Shown here: positions 8,207 to 16,393 of the stretch, in pieces
Layout of the letters: every line of letters begins with the position of its first letter
Position numbering within the stretch: position 1 is the first letter of the stretch
Assembly (NCBI GenBank): GCA_900540365.1
Contig: UQFN01000010.1
Coordinates: 1-59,221, forward strand
Length of the DNA: 59,221 bases
Reading direction: 5' to 3'
DNA from: an uncultured Mollicutes bacterium
GTDB taxonomy: Bacteria; Bacillota_I; Bacilli_A; RFN20; CAG-826
Program-made: the position numbers and the translations under genes
Notes under the pieces: generated by a model
Seen by the model: only the letters and a program-made list of their open reading frames with translations
The model's database searches: none
What the model was told of the DNA's origin: nothing

Positions 8207-9935
8207 GATTATTTTAATGAGTACTGAATTAATTACAATTATAATTGTTTGCGCTTTATGTGGGGTCTTAGTTATCGTAGGACTTTATCTTTTAATTGAG
8301 AAATTTTTCTTAACTAAAAGAAGATGTAAACGCACAATTTTAGCTTTAGAAAGAAAATATGAATATCTTCATTCTTTACTTTTAGGACAAGATGCTCAAT
8401 ATATTCAACGTCTTGAATTAATTAGTCGTACGAATTTATTATATGGAGATATTCATTCGCAGTATTTCCGTCGATTTAAAGAAATTAGAGATAATCAAGA
8501 TGAACTTTTTGTTGAAATTTTAAATGAATTAAAAGAACTTTTAAGTGAAAAGAAATTTAAAGAATTTAAAAATTATTATCATGATAATGAAGAAATTTTA
8601 ATTTCATTTGAAGATAGCATTAATGGATTAGATCGTGATTTATATCAATTAATTAAACCTGAAGAAGAAGCTCGCCAAAAAGTATTACAAGCTAAAGAAA
8701 GTTTTCGTGAAGTTAAATCTAAATTCAATCAAAAAGAAAGTGAATTAAGTTATGTTTATGATTCATTTATGAAAGTTTTTGAAACAATTGATGAAAGATT
8801 TACAACTTATGATAATTATGTTGAAACTGCTTTATACGAAGAAGCAAGTAACTTATTGCCTTCAATATATAAAGTCTTAGAAGTTTTAACTTCAATGATT
8901 AATGTCGTACCTAATTATATTAGTGAAGTTAATGAAATTTTGCCAAACGAGATAAAGGAAATTAAAACTGAATATAATCGTTTATTAAAAGAAAGTTATC
9001 CATTATCAAGTTTTAATGTTGAAGAATCAATTTCTAATATTGAATATCGAATTTCTTCAATTCGTGAAAAATTAAAATCCTTGCAAGTAAATACAATTGG
9101 AAACGAATTAAATGATATTCATAACGAAATAAATGATATTAAACAATCATTTTTAGATGAAATTGCTTCTAAAGAAGAGTTTGATCAAAAATATGCGATG
9201 GTTAATGAAGAGTTTTTAGAATTAGAAAAAGAATTTATTAAGATTTCTAATAATATGATTCGTTTTAAAAAAATATATATTCTTGATGAAGAGCATTTAA
9301 AAGACTTTGATAATTTAAAAACGACTTTAAATGATGTTAGTAAAGATAAAAGAAGATTAGAAATATATGTTCATTCAGTAAGTAAAACTCCATATAAAGT
9401 TTTACTTGAGAAAATGAAAGATTTAGATAATGGTAATCAAACTTTAAAAGCAAAAATTAATAGTTATCTGAATTATTTAAAGAGTTTAAAAAGCGATTGT
9501 GAAAATGTTCATACTTTAATTGAAACTCAATATTTCAAAGCTAAAGAATACACAAGATCGATTAAAAATCTTGATAATGAATATATTAATTCTGCATATT
9601 TAAAAAACTTTGATAAAATATTTGTTTTCTTAGATGATATAGACAACATTTTACAAACTATCCCAATAGATGTTAAAAAAATGAACCAAATTGTTACAGG
9701 CTTATCAACTTTTACAAATTCTTTTTATCAAAATTTAGAGGATTTATTAGCTAATGAGTTTAATGCTAGGAAACTTATTTTAATAGCTAATAAAGATCGT
9801 GCTAAATATAGTGATGTTAATGCTTTATTAACACAAGCTGAACAATTATATTTTGGTGGAGACTTTAAAAAATCAACTGAATTAGCTCTTGAAGCTATTA
9901 ACAAAGTATCTTTGAAAGATGGAGTAAAATCTTAA
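8205..9935 (+). CDS. ezrA: septation ring formation regulator EzrA
   Basis: 576 aa, close to the usual EzrA length of about 560. There is one N-terminal membrane segment (residues about 8-28, ITIIIVCALCGVLVIVGLYL) followed by a long, charged, almost wholly helical coiled-coil body of spectrin-like repeats. EzrA binds FtsZ and membranes and controls where the Z-ring forms. No Shine-Dalgarno precedes either the ATG at 8205 or the in-frame ATG at 8217; the first is placed as expected for a leaderless transcript. The stop overlaps the next start by one base (TAATG), followed by the NifS and ThiI genes, an order also seen in other Bacilli. Confidence 0.85.
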   Translation: MIILMSTELITIIIVCALCGVLVIVGLYLLIEKFFLTKRRCKRTILALERKYEYLHSLLLGQDAQYIQRLELISRTNLLYGDIHSQYFRRFKEIRDNQDELFVEILNELKELLSEKKFKEFKNYYHDNEEILISFEDSINGLDRDLYQLIKPEEEARQKVLQAKESFREVKSKFNQKESELSYVYDSFMKVFETIDERFTTYDNYVETALYEEASNLLPSIYKVLEVLTSMINVVPNYISEVNEILPNEIKEIKTEYNRLLKESYPLSSFNVEESISNIEYRISSIREKLKSLQVNTIGNELNDIHNEINDIKQSFLDEIASKEEFDQKYAMVNEEFLELEKEFIKISNNMIRFKKIYILDEEHLKDFDNLKTTLNDVSKDKRRLEIYVHSVSKTPYKVLLEKMKDLDNGNQTLKAKINSYLNYLKSLKSDCENVHTLIETQYFKAKEYTRSIKNLDNEYINSAYLKNFDKIFVFLDDIDNILQTIPIDVKKMNQIVTGLSTFTNSFYQNLEDLLANEFNARKLILIANKDRAKYSDVNALLTQAEQLYFGGDFKKSTELALEAINKVSLKDGVKS

Positions 9936-11068
9936 TGATATATTTTGATAATGCAAGTACAACTAAAGTTAATAAATTAGCTTTAGATGATTATTTTAAT
10001 AAGGCTTTAAATTTTTATGCAAATCCGAATTCGATTCATCATTTAGGTATGGAAGTGAGCAATTTAATTTTTAAGGAAAAAGAAAAAGTTCTTAAAATCT
10101 TAAACTTAAATCCAAAAGAATATGATGTTATTTATACAAGTAGTGCTACGGAAAGTAATAATTTAGCATTAGTTGGTTATGCTTTAGCTAATATTAATAG
10201 AGGAAAACATATTATTACTTCAAAAGTAGAACATGCTAGTGTTTTAGAACCCCTAAAGGTTTTAGAAAAGAAGTATGGTTTCAAAATTAGCTATGTCAAA
10301 ATAAACGAAGATGGTTCTATCGATTTAGAAGATTTTAATAAATTAATTACTAAAGATACAATTTTAGTATCTTTAATGAAAGTTAATAATGAAGTTGGTA
10401 TTAATTTTGATTTAAACAAAATTAAAGAAATTGTTTCTAAATATCCTAAATGTGTTTTACATAGTGACTTAGCTCAGGCTTATGGTAAAGTAGATTTAAA
10501 TTGTTCATTATTCGATATGATGACAATTTCATCTCATAAAATTAATGGTTTAAAAAGTATTGCAGTTTTAATCAAAAAGAAAAAAATTAAACTTGATCCG
10601 ATAATATATGGTGGCGGACAACAATTTAATTTAAGAAGTGGGACAGAAGACTATCCTTTAATTAGTTCTTTCACAGTTGCTTTAAATGAATATCAAAGAA
10701 ATTTTAAAGAAAACCTTGCAAAAGTCCATTTAATTTTTGATTTTTTAGTTAATGAACTTAGCAAAATTAATCAAATCAAATTACATCTTTATCCAAATCA
10801 ATGTGAATATATATTAAATTTTTCTTTAGAAGATAAAAAAGCTAGTGTAATAGTTGAAGCTCTTTCTTTACATGAAATTTATGTTAGTAGTGTTAGTGCT
10901 TGTTCATCAAAAAAAGAAGAACCAAGTTATGTTTTACTTGCTTTAAATAAATCTTTAAAGGAAGCAAATAATTCGATAAGGTTATCATTTAGCAAAGATA
11001 ATACTATTGAGGAATGTCAAATTTTTATAAATGTATTAAAAGATATATTAAATAATGTACGAGGTTGA
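9935..11068 (+). CDS. cysteine desulfurase (NifS/IscS family), sulfur donor for ThiI
   Basis: 377-aa PLP enzyme. Visible are the N-terminal YFDNASTT, the PLP Lys in SSHKINGLK (about Lys202), GGGQQFNLRSGTED, and the catalytic Cys in SVSACSSKKE (about Cys323). It removes sulfur from cysteine as an enzyme-bound persulfide. Because thiI follows directly (TGA overlaps the region just before its start), its main job is probably 4-thiouridine formation in tRNA, as for the dedicated NifZ of Bacillus subtilis. Confidence 0.9.
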   Translation: MIYFDNASTTKVNKLALDDYFNKALNFYANPNSIHHLGMEVSNLIFKEKEKVLKILNLNPKEYDVIYTSSATESNNLALVGYALANINRGKHIITSKVEHASVLEPLKVLEKKYGFKISYVKINEDGSIDLEDFNKLITKDTILVSLMKVNNEVGINFDLNKIKEIVSKYPKCVLHSDLAQAYGKVDLNCSLFDMMTISSHKINGLKSIAVLIKKKKIKLDPIIYGGGQQFNLRSGTEDYPLISSFTVALNEYQRNFKENLAKVHLIFDFLVNELSKINQIKLHLYPNQCEYILNFSLEDKKASVIVEALSLHEIYVSSVSACSSKKEEPSYVLLALNKSLKEANNSIRLSFSKDNTIEECQIFINVLKDILNNVRG

Positions 11069-11070
11069 TT

Positions 11071-12231
11071 ATGATTTATAACACAATTATTATTCGCTTT
11101 GGTGAATTAACAACTAAAGGTAAAAATCGTAAAGATTTTATTAACAAATTAGCTACTAGTATAGATAAAGCTTTATTTGAATATAAAGGAACATATTCTT
11201 TAGATGTTCGTCATGATCATATTTATATTAATATATTAGATTATGATAAATTTAGTTATGAACCTTTAAAAGAAGTTAGTGGCATTAATTCTTTTTCATT
11301 AGCTTTAAAAAGAGAAATTTTTGACTTAGATGAAATAATCGAAGAAGCTTATAACATTATATTAAATGAAGATGGCAAAACCTTTAAAATTACCACACGT
11401 CGAATCGATAAATCATTTCCTTATATTAGTGACGAAATTAATCGTGCAGTGGCAAGTAAAATTTTAAAAAATAGTACTTTAAGTGTAGATGTTCATCAAC
11501 CTGATATTTTGCTTTCTATTGAAATTAGAAATGATGGAATTTATTTTTTCACTACAACCATAAAAGCTTTAGGAGGAATGCCTTCAAGAAGTGCTGGTAG
11601 AGTTTTAATGATGTTAAGCGGAGGAATTGACTCTCCTGTTGCAACATATTTATTGATGAAAAGAGGAATAGAAGTAACTTGTATTCATTTTGCTTCACCA
11701 CCATATACTAATAGCGGAGTTATTATTAAACTTGAAGATTTATTAAAAAAATTAAATATATATCAATCGAAAATAAATTTATATATAGTCCCATTTACTA
11801 AAATACAAGAAAAAATATACGAAATATCTTTTGAAGGGTATCCAATCACAATAATGCGCCGAATGATGTACCGATTAGCAAATAAGTTGGCAAATAAGTT
11901 ACATATTTTAGCATTAGCTAATGGTGAATCAATTGGACAAGTAGCTTCGCAAACTATTGAGTCATTAAACGTAATTAATGAGGTAACTAATTTACCAGTT
12001 TTAAGACCATTATGCACATATGATAAATTAGATATTATTGATCTTTCTAAAAAAATAGATTGTTATGATATCTCAATTCGTCCTTATGAAGACTGTTGTA
12101 CAATTTTTGCTCCAGTAAAACCTAAGACTAAACCTAAATTAAAAGAATGTGAAATTATCGAATCTAAATTTGATTTTGAACCATTACTTGACGAAGCAAT
12201 TGCTAATGTTGAATTAAAAGTAATTAAATAA
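11071..12231 (+). CDS. thiI: tRNA 4-thiouridine synthetase ThiI
   Basis: 386 aa. N-terminal ferredoxin-like and THUMP domains (about 1-165) are followed by the PP-loop ATP-pyrophosphatase domain with LSGGIDSPVA at about 181-190. The C-terminal rhodanese domain of the E. coli protein is absent, as usual in Firmicutes. The enzyme adenylates U8 of tRNA and replaces oxygen by sulfur from the upstream desulfurase. The frame is open from a TTG at 11065, but the ATG at 11071 follows GAGG (11061-11064) and is the better start. Confidence 0.92.
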   Translation: MIYNTIIIRFGELTTKGKNRKDFINKLATSIDKALFEYKGTYSLDVRHDHIYINILDYDKFSYEPLKEVSGINSFSLALKREIFDLDEIIEEAYNIILNEDGKTFKITTRRIDKSFPYISDEINRAVASKILKNSTLSVDVHQPDILLSIEIRNDGIYFFTTTIKALGGMPSRSAGRVLMMLSGGIDSPVATYLLMKRGIEVTCIHFASPPYTNSGVIIKLEDLLKKLNIYQSKINLYIVPFTKIQEKIYEISFEGYPITIMRRMMYRLANKLANKLHILALANGESIGQVASQTIESLNVINEVTNLPVLRPLCTYDKLDIIDLSKKIDCYDISIRPYEDCCTIFAPVKPKTKPKLKECEIIESKFDFEPLLDEAIANVELKVIK

Positions 12232-12264
12232 AAAAATTCTTGCAAAACTGCAAGAATTTTTAAA
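12232..12264. terminator. bidirectional intrinsic terminator between thiI and rplT
   Basis: Arms AAATTCTTGCA and TGCAAGAATTT around AAAC, with T-rich tails on both sides; it serves the convergent thiI and rplT transcripts. Confidence 0.85.
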
Positions 12265-12279
12265 TTTAAGATTAATAGT

Positions 12280-12630
12280 TTATTTAGCTGTTTTAGCAAT
12301 TTTAACTAAATCTTTAAAACCAGCCTCATCATGGATAGCGATTTCACTTAACATTTTTCTATTAATTTCAATCTTATTAGCTTTTAATCCATGCATGAAT
12401 TTTGAATAGGATATATCGTTCATTCTGCAAGCAGCATTGATACGTTTAATCCATAATTTTCTATAATCTCTTTTAAGGTTTCTACGATCAACATAACTAT
12501 AAGCATGAGAACGCATAACTTGTTCTTTAGCTGTTTTAAACAATAAATGTTTGCTGCCGAAGTAACCTTTAGCTTGTTTTAAAATTTTCTTTCTTCTTAA
12601 ATGTGTTACATTTCCACCTTTTACTCTCAT
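12280..12630 (-). CDS. rplT: 50S ribosomal protein L20
   Basis: 116 aa, full length, with the family N-terminus MRVKGG, a basic helix (RRKKILKQAKGYFG), the AYVDRRN-like segment AYSYVDRRNLKRDYRKLWI and conserved RINAACR. It binds 23S rRNA early in assembly and, in Firmicutes, represses its own operon through the leader upstream of infC. Last gene of infC-rpmI-rplT. Confidence 0.97.
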   Translation of the reverse strand: MRVKGGNVTHLRRKKILKQAKGYFGSKHLLFKTAKEQVMRSHAYSYVDRRNLKRDYRKLWIKRINAACRMNDISYSKFMHGLKANKIEINRKMLSEIAIHDEAGFKDLVKIAKTAK

Positions 12631-12642
12631 AGTTACTTCCTC

Positions 12643-12837
12643 CTATTGTTGAATGAGATACTTAACTCTCTTTAAATCTGACTTGCTAACACTAGCTTGT
12701 TTTCTTAAGTGTCTCTTTTGCTTTGTTGTTTTGTGTGGAGCTAAGTGTGAAACATATGCGTGATGTCTAACAACTTTGCCACTACCAGTTACTTTAATTC
12801 TTTTAGTTAAAGCTTTTTTACTTTTCATTTTTGGCAT
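12643..12837 (-). CDS. rpmI: 50S ribosomal protein L35
   Basis: 64 aa, the normal length, beginning MPKMKSKKALTKRIKVTGSG. The frame is open further upstream, but the ATG at 12837 (minus strand) is preceded by GAGAGGA and gives the conserved N-terminus. It lies between infC and rplT in the standard order. Confidence 0.97.
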   Translation of the reverse strand: MPKMKSKKALTKRIKVTGSGKVVRHHAYVSHLAPHKTTKQKRHLRKQASVSKSDLKRVKYLIQQ

Positions 12838-12853
12838 AAATTTTCCTCTCTTT

Positions 12854-13429
12854 CTACTTTTTAATTTTACTTGCAAGTACACAAGTTAACCATTTACCGT
12901 CTAAGCTTGGTGCTTTTTCGATAACGGAATATTCTTTTACGTAGTCTATAAATTTATTGAGGACATCTTCACCAACTTCAACGTGAGATAATTGACGTCC
13001 TCTAAATCTAACGCCAACCTTAATTTTATTTCCATCATTTAGGAAGCGAATAGCTGCCTTTACCTTTGTTTGAATATCATGTTCACCAATAGTAGGAGTT
13101 AGTTGAATTTCTTTTATTTCAATTATCTTTTGATTCTTTTTAGCTTCTTTAGCTTTCTTTTGAGATTCAAAACGATATTTTCCATAATTGATTATTTTAC
13201 AAACTGGTGGATTTGCATTTGGAGCAACGCATAATAAGTCAAGTTCATATTCTTCAGCTTTATTTAAAGCGTTGAATCTAGACATTTTTCCAAGTGACTC
13301 ACCATCTGGTCCAATAACTAATACCTCTTTAAAGTGAATCTTTTCATTAACGAGATCGCCACTAAATTTATCATTTTTTGGTCGATTTTGGTTTTTGCTA
13401 TTCTGCATTTGATTTTGATAGTTTGCTAT
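12854..13429 (-). CDS. infC: translation initiation factor IF-3, probable AUA start
   Basis: Both IF-3 domains are complete: N-terminal domain with VNEKI, VLVIGPDGE and NYGKYRFE, and C-terminal domain with QLTPTIGEHD, RFRGRQLSH and the end CVLASKIKK. The first ATG (13408) is about 30 nt from the Shine-Dalgarno AGGGAGG, whereas an in-frame ATA at 13427-13429 lies 8-9 nt after it and would add MANYQNQ. infC starts with a rare AUU/AUC/AUA codon in many bacteria because IF-3 rejects such starts and so regulates itself. I therefore set the start at the ATA, giving 191 aa. Confidence 0.9.
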   Translation of the reverse strand: MANYQNQMQNSKNQNRPKNDKFSGDLVNEKIHFKEVLVIGPDGESLGKMSRFNALNKAEEYELDLLCVAPNANPPVCKIINYGKYRFESQKKAKEAKKNQKIIEIKEIQLTPTIGEHDIQTKVKAAIRFLNDGNKIKVGVRFRGRQLSHVEVGEDVLNKFIDYVKEYSVIEKAPSLDGKWLTCVLASKIKK

Positions 13430-13575
13430 ACTTTTTTCCTCCCTAAACTATATAAATAAAAAACAGACGTTAGATAGTTAACGCCTGTTAAAATACAAAG
13501 TATATTTTGTAGCAATTTACCAATTAACTTAGTTAATCTGGTGAGAAGCAGGCGCTCTTCTTTCTACGTACGCTA
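13430..13575 (-). ncRNA. L20-type leader RNA of the infC-rpmI-rplT operon
   Basis: The 5' leader of about 140 nt ahead of infC contains a hairpin-forming segment GAAGAGCGCCTGCTTC and CTCACCAGATTAAC, like the 23S-rRNA-mimicking L20 leader of Bacillus, and ends in an intrinsic terminator. L20 binding favours the terminator and shuts the operon. A promoter TTGCTT (13606-13601), 17 bp, TATTTT (13583-13578) places the transcript start near 13571. Assignment rests on position and these elements, without a covariance search. Confidence 0.7.
13452..13489 (-). terminator. attenuator hairpin in the L20 leader
   Basis: On the minus strand AACAGGCGTTA pairs with TAACGTCTGTT (one G-T pair, 6-nt loop) and is followed by TTTTTTATTTATA. 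It lies before the infC Shine-Dalgarno. Confidence 0.8.
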
Positions 13576-13577
13576 TT

Positions 13578-13606
13578 AAAATATCATAACTAATAATAAA
13601 AAGCAA
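13578..13606 (-). promoter_or_regulatory. promoter of the infC operon
   Basis: -35 TTGCTT (minus strand 13606-13601), spacer 17 bp, -10 TATTTT (13583-13578). The same -35 hexamer and spacing occur before the first lacI-type gene at 41.8 kb. Confidence 0.45.
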
Positions 13607-13609
13607 ATT

Positions 13610-14043
13610 TATTTTAAGATTTATAAAAGAAAATTAATTTTTTGAAATCTAAAAACAAATCGTGATGTGGCTTTTATTAAAAATGAACTTAGAAATCTAC
13701 TTAAAAAGAATATCGATAGAAGTAGATATTTTTATAAATATAATTAATTAATGTCTAAAAAAGCCTTTAATTTCTTAAAAAAACCTTTTAAAATCCAATG
13801 ATTTTATTAAATTTTATTATTGGATCAAAACAAGTAAAACTTTAATATTGTCTAAAAAATCAAGGAAAATATTGTTTAGAGATCAATTTTTTATCTATTT
13901 TAGAATATTTTTGAATCATTTTTTGTAAAAAACTTAAGGATAAAAACTAACAAATTATTTAAAAAACATTGCAAAACTCAAATATTATTTATCATATACA
14001 TTTACAAGTTAAATAAAGATTTTTATTTTTTATTGATTTATTG
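13610..14043. other. non-coding stretch, about 430 bp
   Basis: No gene seen. It contains a 31-codon open frame without a start (13646-13747, tail SRYFYKYN) that may be a coding relic, an inverted repeat ATCCAAT/ATTGGAT (13793-13799 and 13819-13825), and two loose copies of TATTGT(C/T)TA. I see no RNA gene. Confidence 0.4.
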
Positions 14044-14060
14044 TATACTATGTGCAGGAA
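14044..14060 (+). promoter_or_regulatory. -10 box and Shine-Dalgarno of the small membrane protein gene
   Basis: TATACT at 14044-14049, then AGGAA at 14056-14060 eight bases before the ATG at 14069. Confidence 0.4.
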
Positions 14061-14068
14061 ATTGAGTG

Positions 14069-14587
14069 ATGGAGTTTTTAAATTTTTTTAAAAGTTTACT
14101 TTTTAATGAAGAAATGAAAAACATTCTTCCACTAGTTGTCAGCCTAGCTTGTTTTTGCGTTGTTAGAAACTTTTTCATTATTTTTATTGATAAAAAAAGA
14201 GTCAATGACATCTTAATTAACGCTCTTTCACTTACTATTACCGGATTAGCTTATTTTGCATTCATTAAAATTGTTGGTTTAGCAAGATTCACATATATCT
14301 TTGATTCTGTTCCATTTATTTTATATTGTTTTGGTGTCGTTTTATCTACTATAAGAGATTTGACATTTGTCTTATATCTTTTTGTGTCATCAAACTTCTT
14401 AAAAGTTTCTGTTTTTAACTTGCTTGATAATTGTGCATTAGTTATTTTCTACGATGCAATTAAAATGTTTATTGTTTGGTTTAAAATTAAAATTGAATTT
14501 TATATCAAACAAATTTTGTTTACCATTCAAGTAATAATTTATAGGAATACCGAGATTTATAAGTTAAATTGCAGTTTTTCCTGCTAA
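14069..14587 (+). CDS. small integral membrane protein of unknown function
   Basis: 172 aa, not recognised. At least three, perhaps four hydrophobic segments (about 20-40, 48-72, 80-105, 118-140) with few charges. A GTG one codon upstream is possible, but the ATG at 14069 is better spaced from AGGAA. Its last codons form the first arm of the terminator hairpin. It stands alone before the TasA-like genes and may or may not belong to that locus. Confidence 0.6.
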   Translation: MEFLNFFKSLLFNEEMKNILPLVVSLACFCVVRNFFIIFIDKKRVNDILINALSLTITGLAYFAFIKIVGLARFTYIFDSVPFILYCFGVVLSTIRDLTFVLYLFVSSNFLKVSVFNLLDNCALVIFYDAIKMFIVWFKIKIEFYIKQILFTIQVIIYRNTEIYKLNCSFSC

Positions 14588-14604
14588 AAACTGCATATTT
14601 TTAA
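14570..14604 (+). terminator. intrinsic terminator overlapping the end of the membrane protein gene
   Basis: TGCAGTTTTT (14570-14579) and AAAAACTGCA (14586-14595) pair perfectly around 6 nt, then TATTTTTAATT. Confidence 0.75.
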
Positions 14605-14638
14605 TTCGATGAAATAGATTCATTCTTTTTTTGCGTCT

Positions 14639-14710
14639 TATAATATTGTGAAAATAATTTATCTATTTAATCATGGTGGAAGTATTTTTTATATTCCGCC
14701 AAAAATACTT
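14639..14710 (+). promoter_or_regulatory. promoter and mutually exclusive hairpins before the TasA-like genes
   Basis: A -10 TATAAT lies at 14639-14644. In the leader, GGTGGAA (14675-14681) can pair with TTCCGCC (14694-14700), or AAGTATTTTT (14680-14689) with AAAAATACTT (14701-14710). The two stems share bases and cannot form together. No U-tract follows, so this is not a plain terminator. AGGGGG precedes the start codon. Confidence 0.5.
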
Positions 14711-14748
14711 AATAATTAATTTTTTAATAATAAGGGGGAAATTTGTTT

Positions 14749-15522
14749 ATGAGAAAATTAATTTCGGCTAGTAAGAGAAAATGGGTATTAGGAGGAATTT
14801 TAGGATTTGCCGCTATTGCCTTAACAACTACTGGCTTTGCAACATGGATTGTTGGCGTTAACGCTATTACACAAAATGGCAATGTTAATGTATCTGTTGA
14901 TACTGTTAAAAATAATGGTGTCGAGTTAACTTTAAAACTTGAAAGCGATGCTAGTATTGAATTAAAAGAAGCAAATACTAGTGAAGGTCCAGTAGTTACA
15001 GTGGAAGGAAATGATACTGCTCCAAATCCTTTACAAATTAGTGTTAGTGAATTTACATTAGAAGTTGGTAAACAATTTTTAGATAAAAATACAATTACTG
15101 GTGTTGAATTCTTTTTAAAAGAAACAACTGATAAAGAAACAGAAGATATACAAGATAATGCAAAAAATAAAGTAACAGATAATAAGTTAGGTGGTAAACG
15201 TAGTGGTACAAGTTGGCACTATTTAAATGCTCCAGCAAAAGTTAAATTTGATAATTCTAATATTATTGGTGGAGACGTAGACGGAGCTCAAACAAATTAT
15301 ACATATTCAATTAGTGCAACTACATTAGATTTTACTTGGGGAGATTTCTTTGGTGAAGAAAGTCCAGCAAGTTTTTATAACACGAAATTTGCTTCAGGAG
15401 CAACTAAAGAAGATGTTGACAATATTGTTGCTGAATTAGAAGCAATGAGAACTGCTTTAAATGAAAAAACTTTAGTTTTAACCGCTAAACTTGCTTTCAC
15501 AGCTAATAGCGTAGGCGCTTAA
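14749..15522 (+). CDS. TasA/camelysin-like secreted protein with SipW-type leader
   Basis: 257 aa. A basic N-terminus (RKLISASKRKW) is followed by a hydrophobic segment ending LTTTGFATWIVG, a leader type processed by SipW-like signal peptidases. The mature part is beta-rich, acidic, poor in Cys, with many Asn/Thr/Gly, as in TasA/camelysin fibre proteins. A frame opens at TTG 14743, but the ATG at 14749 is the likely start after AGGGGG. It is the first of two adjacent paralogues directly before a SipW-type peptidase gene. Function as a surface fibre or anchor subunit is inferred. Confidence 0.65.
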   Translation: MRKLISASKRKWVLGGILGFAAIALTTTGFATWIVGVNAITQNGNVNVSVDTVKNNGVELTLKLESDASIELKEANTSEGPVVTVEGNDTAPNPLQISVSEFTLEVGKQFLDKNTITGVEFFLKETTDKETEDIQDNAKNKVTDNKLGGKRSGTSWHYLNAPAKVKFDNSNIIGGDVDGAQTNYTYSISATTLDFTWGDFFGEESPASFYNTKFASGATKEDVDNIVAELEAMRTALNEKTLVLTAKLAFTANSVGA

Positions 15523-15542
15523 TATTTTAAGGAGTTACTTGT

Positions 15543-16349
15543 ATGTTAAAAAAATATAAAAAAATTCCATTAATTCTTACTGGTTTAGCAGGTATAGCTT
15601 TACTTACAACAGGTTTTTCTGCCTGGGTTATTCAAGGCACAACACCTGCAACTAATAATGAAATGGTTAATATTACTGTTGGGGAAGTTGAAGATAACCG
15701 TATTAAAGCTGAAATTCTTAGTGATGGTACACTTGATAAGACAGTTAAATTTGATTCAAATAAACAAGGTGGTACTAAGATAGTTGGTGATGGAGCAAAT
15801 GAAGATATGAAGTTTGGAGCTACTGTTAGTATTTCTTTAGCTAATCCTGGCGAAAAACCAACTACTGATCCAGATATTGAAACTATTTTAAAAAATGTAA
15901 AATTTGATTTAACAGTTAATACTGAATCTACTGATTATACTGATTATCAAAGTGTAATAACTAATGGTATAAGAGTTCCTGGTATTGATCCTAATAATGA
16001 AAATGCTAAAACTTATACATTAAGTCCTAGTGGTGCTAGTTGGGAAACAAATAGTGGTACCCCATCTTATTGGAAAAAAGATAATAGCGACCAAACTTCG
16101 TATTTAAGATGTTCATATGATGTTACTTTAGATAAGGATAACAACAAAATCACTATTGAATTTGAATATGGTTTTGGTTGGGGAAGTGCTTTTGAATATG
16201 TAAATCCTTGCGATGCAGAGTTTAGTAATGATGAAAATGGTACTAATTTAAATGCTGCATTATCAGAATTACAAAATTTATCTGAAATAAATGGAGCTAC
16301 AGATTTATTTAAATTAACTGTTACCCCATCAACTGCATCAAGTAATTAG
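15543..16349 (+). CDS. second TasA/camelysin-like secreted protein
   Basis: 268 aa. Leader KKYKKIPLILTGLAGIALL ends in TTGFSAWVIQG, clearly related to the previous gene (TTTGFATWIVG). The body is acidic and beta-rich with paired Trp motifs (GASWETN, FGWGSAFEY) corresponding to TSWHYLN and FTWGDFFGE in the neighbour, so the two are paralogues. Preceded by AAGGAG; 20 bp after the first gene, so co-transcribed. Confidence 0.65.
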   Translation: MLKKYKKIPLILTGLAGIALLTTGFSAWVIQGTTPATNNEMVNITVGEVEDNRIKAEILSDGTLDKTVKFDSNKQGGTKIVGDGANEDMKFGATVSISLANPGEKPTTDPDIETILKNVKFDLTVNTESTDYTDYQSVITNGIRVPGIDPNNENAKTYTLSPSGASWETNSGTPSYWKKDNSDQTSYLRCSYDVTLDKDNNKITIEFEYGFGWGSAFEYVNPCDAEFSNDENGTNLNAALSELQNLSEINGATDLFKLTVTPSTASSN

Positions 16350-16359
16350 TTATTTATTC

Positions 16360-16386
16360 ATAGTGCGCTAAAAATTAGCGCACTAT
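16360..16386 (+). repeat. 11-bp perfect hairpin ahead of the sipW-type gene
   Basis: ATAGTGCGCTA (16360-16370) and TAGCGCACTAT (16376-16386) with loop AAAAT end 7 nt before the ATG at 16394. There is no U-tract and no Shine-Dalgarno between hairpin and ATG. It is unusually GC-rich for this DNA and may control read-through, mRNA processing or translation of the peptidase. Confidence 0.7.
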
Positions 16387-16393
16387 CATAGTT

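Noticed and set aside
12643..12882. Longer L35 reading frame starting 15 codons upstream
   Set aside because: The extension overlaps the infC end and lacks homology; the ATG at 12837 has its own Shine-Dalgarno and gives the conserved 64-aa protein.
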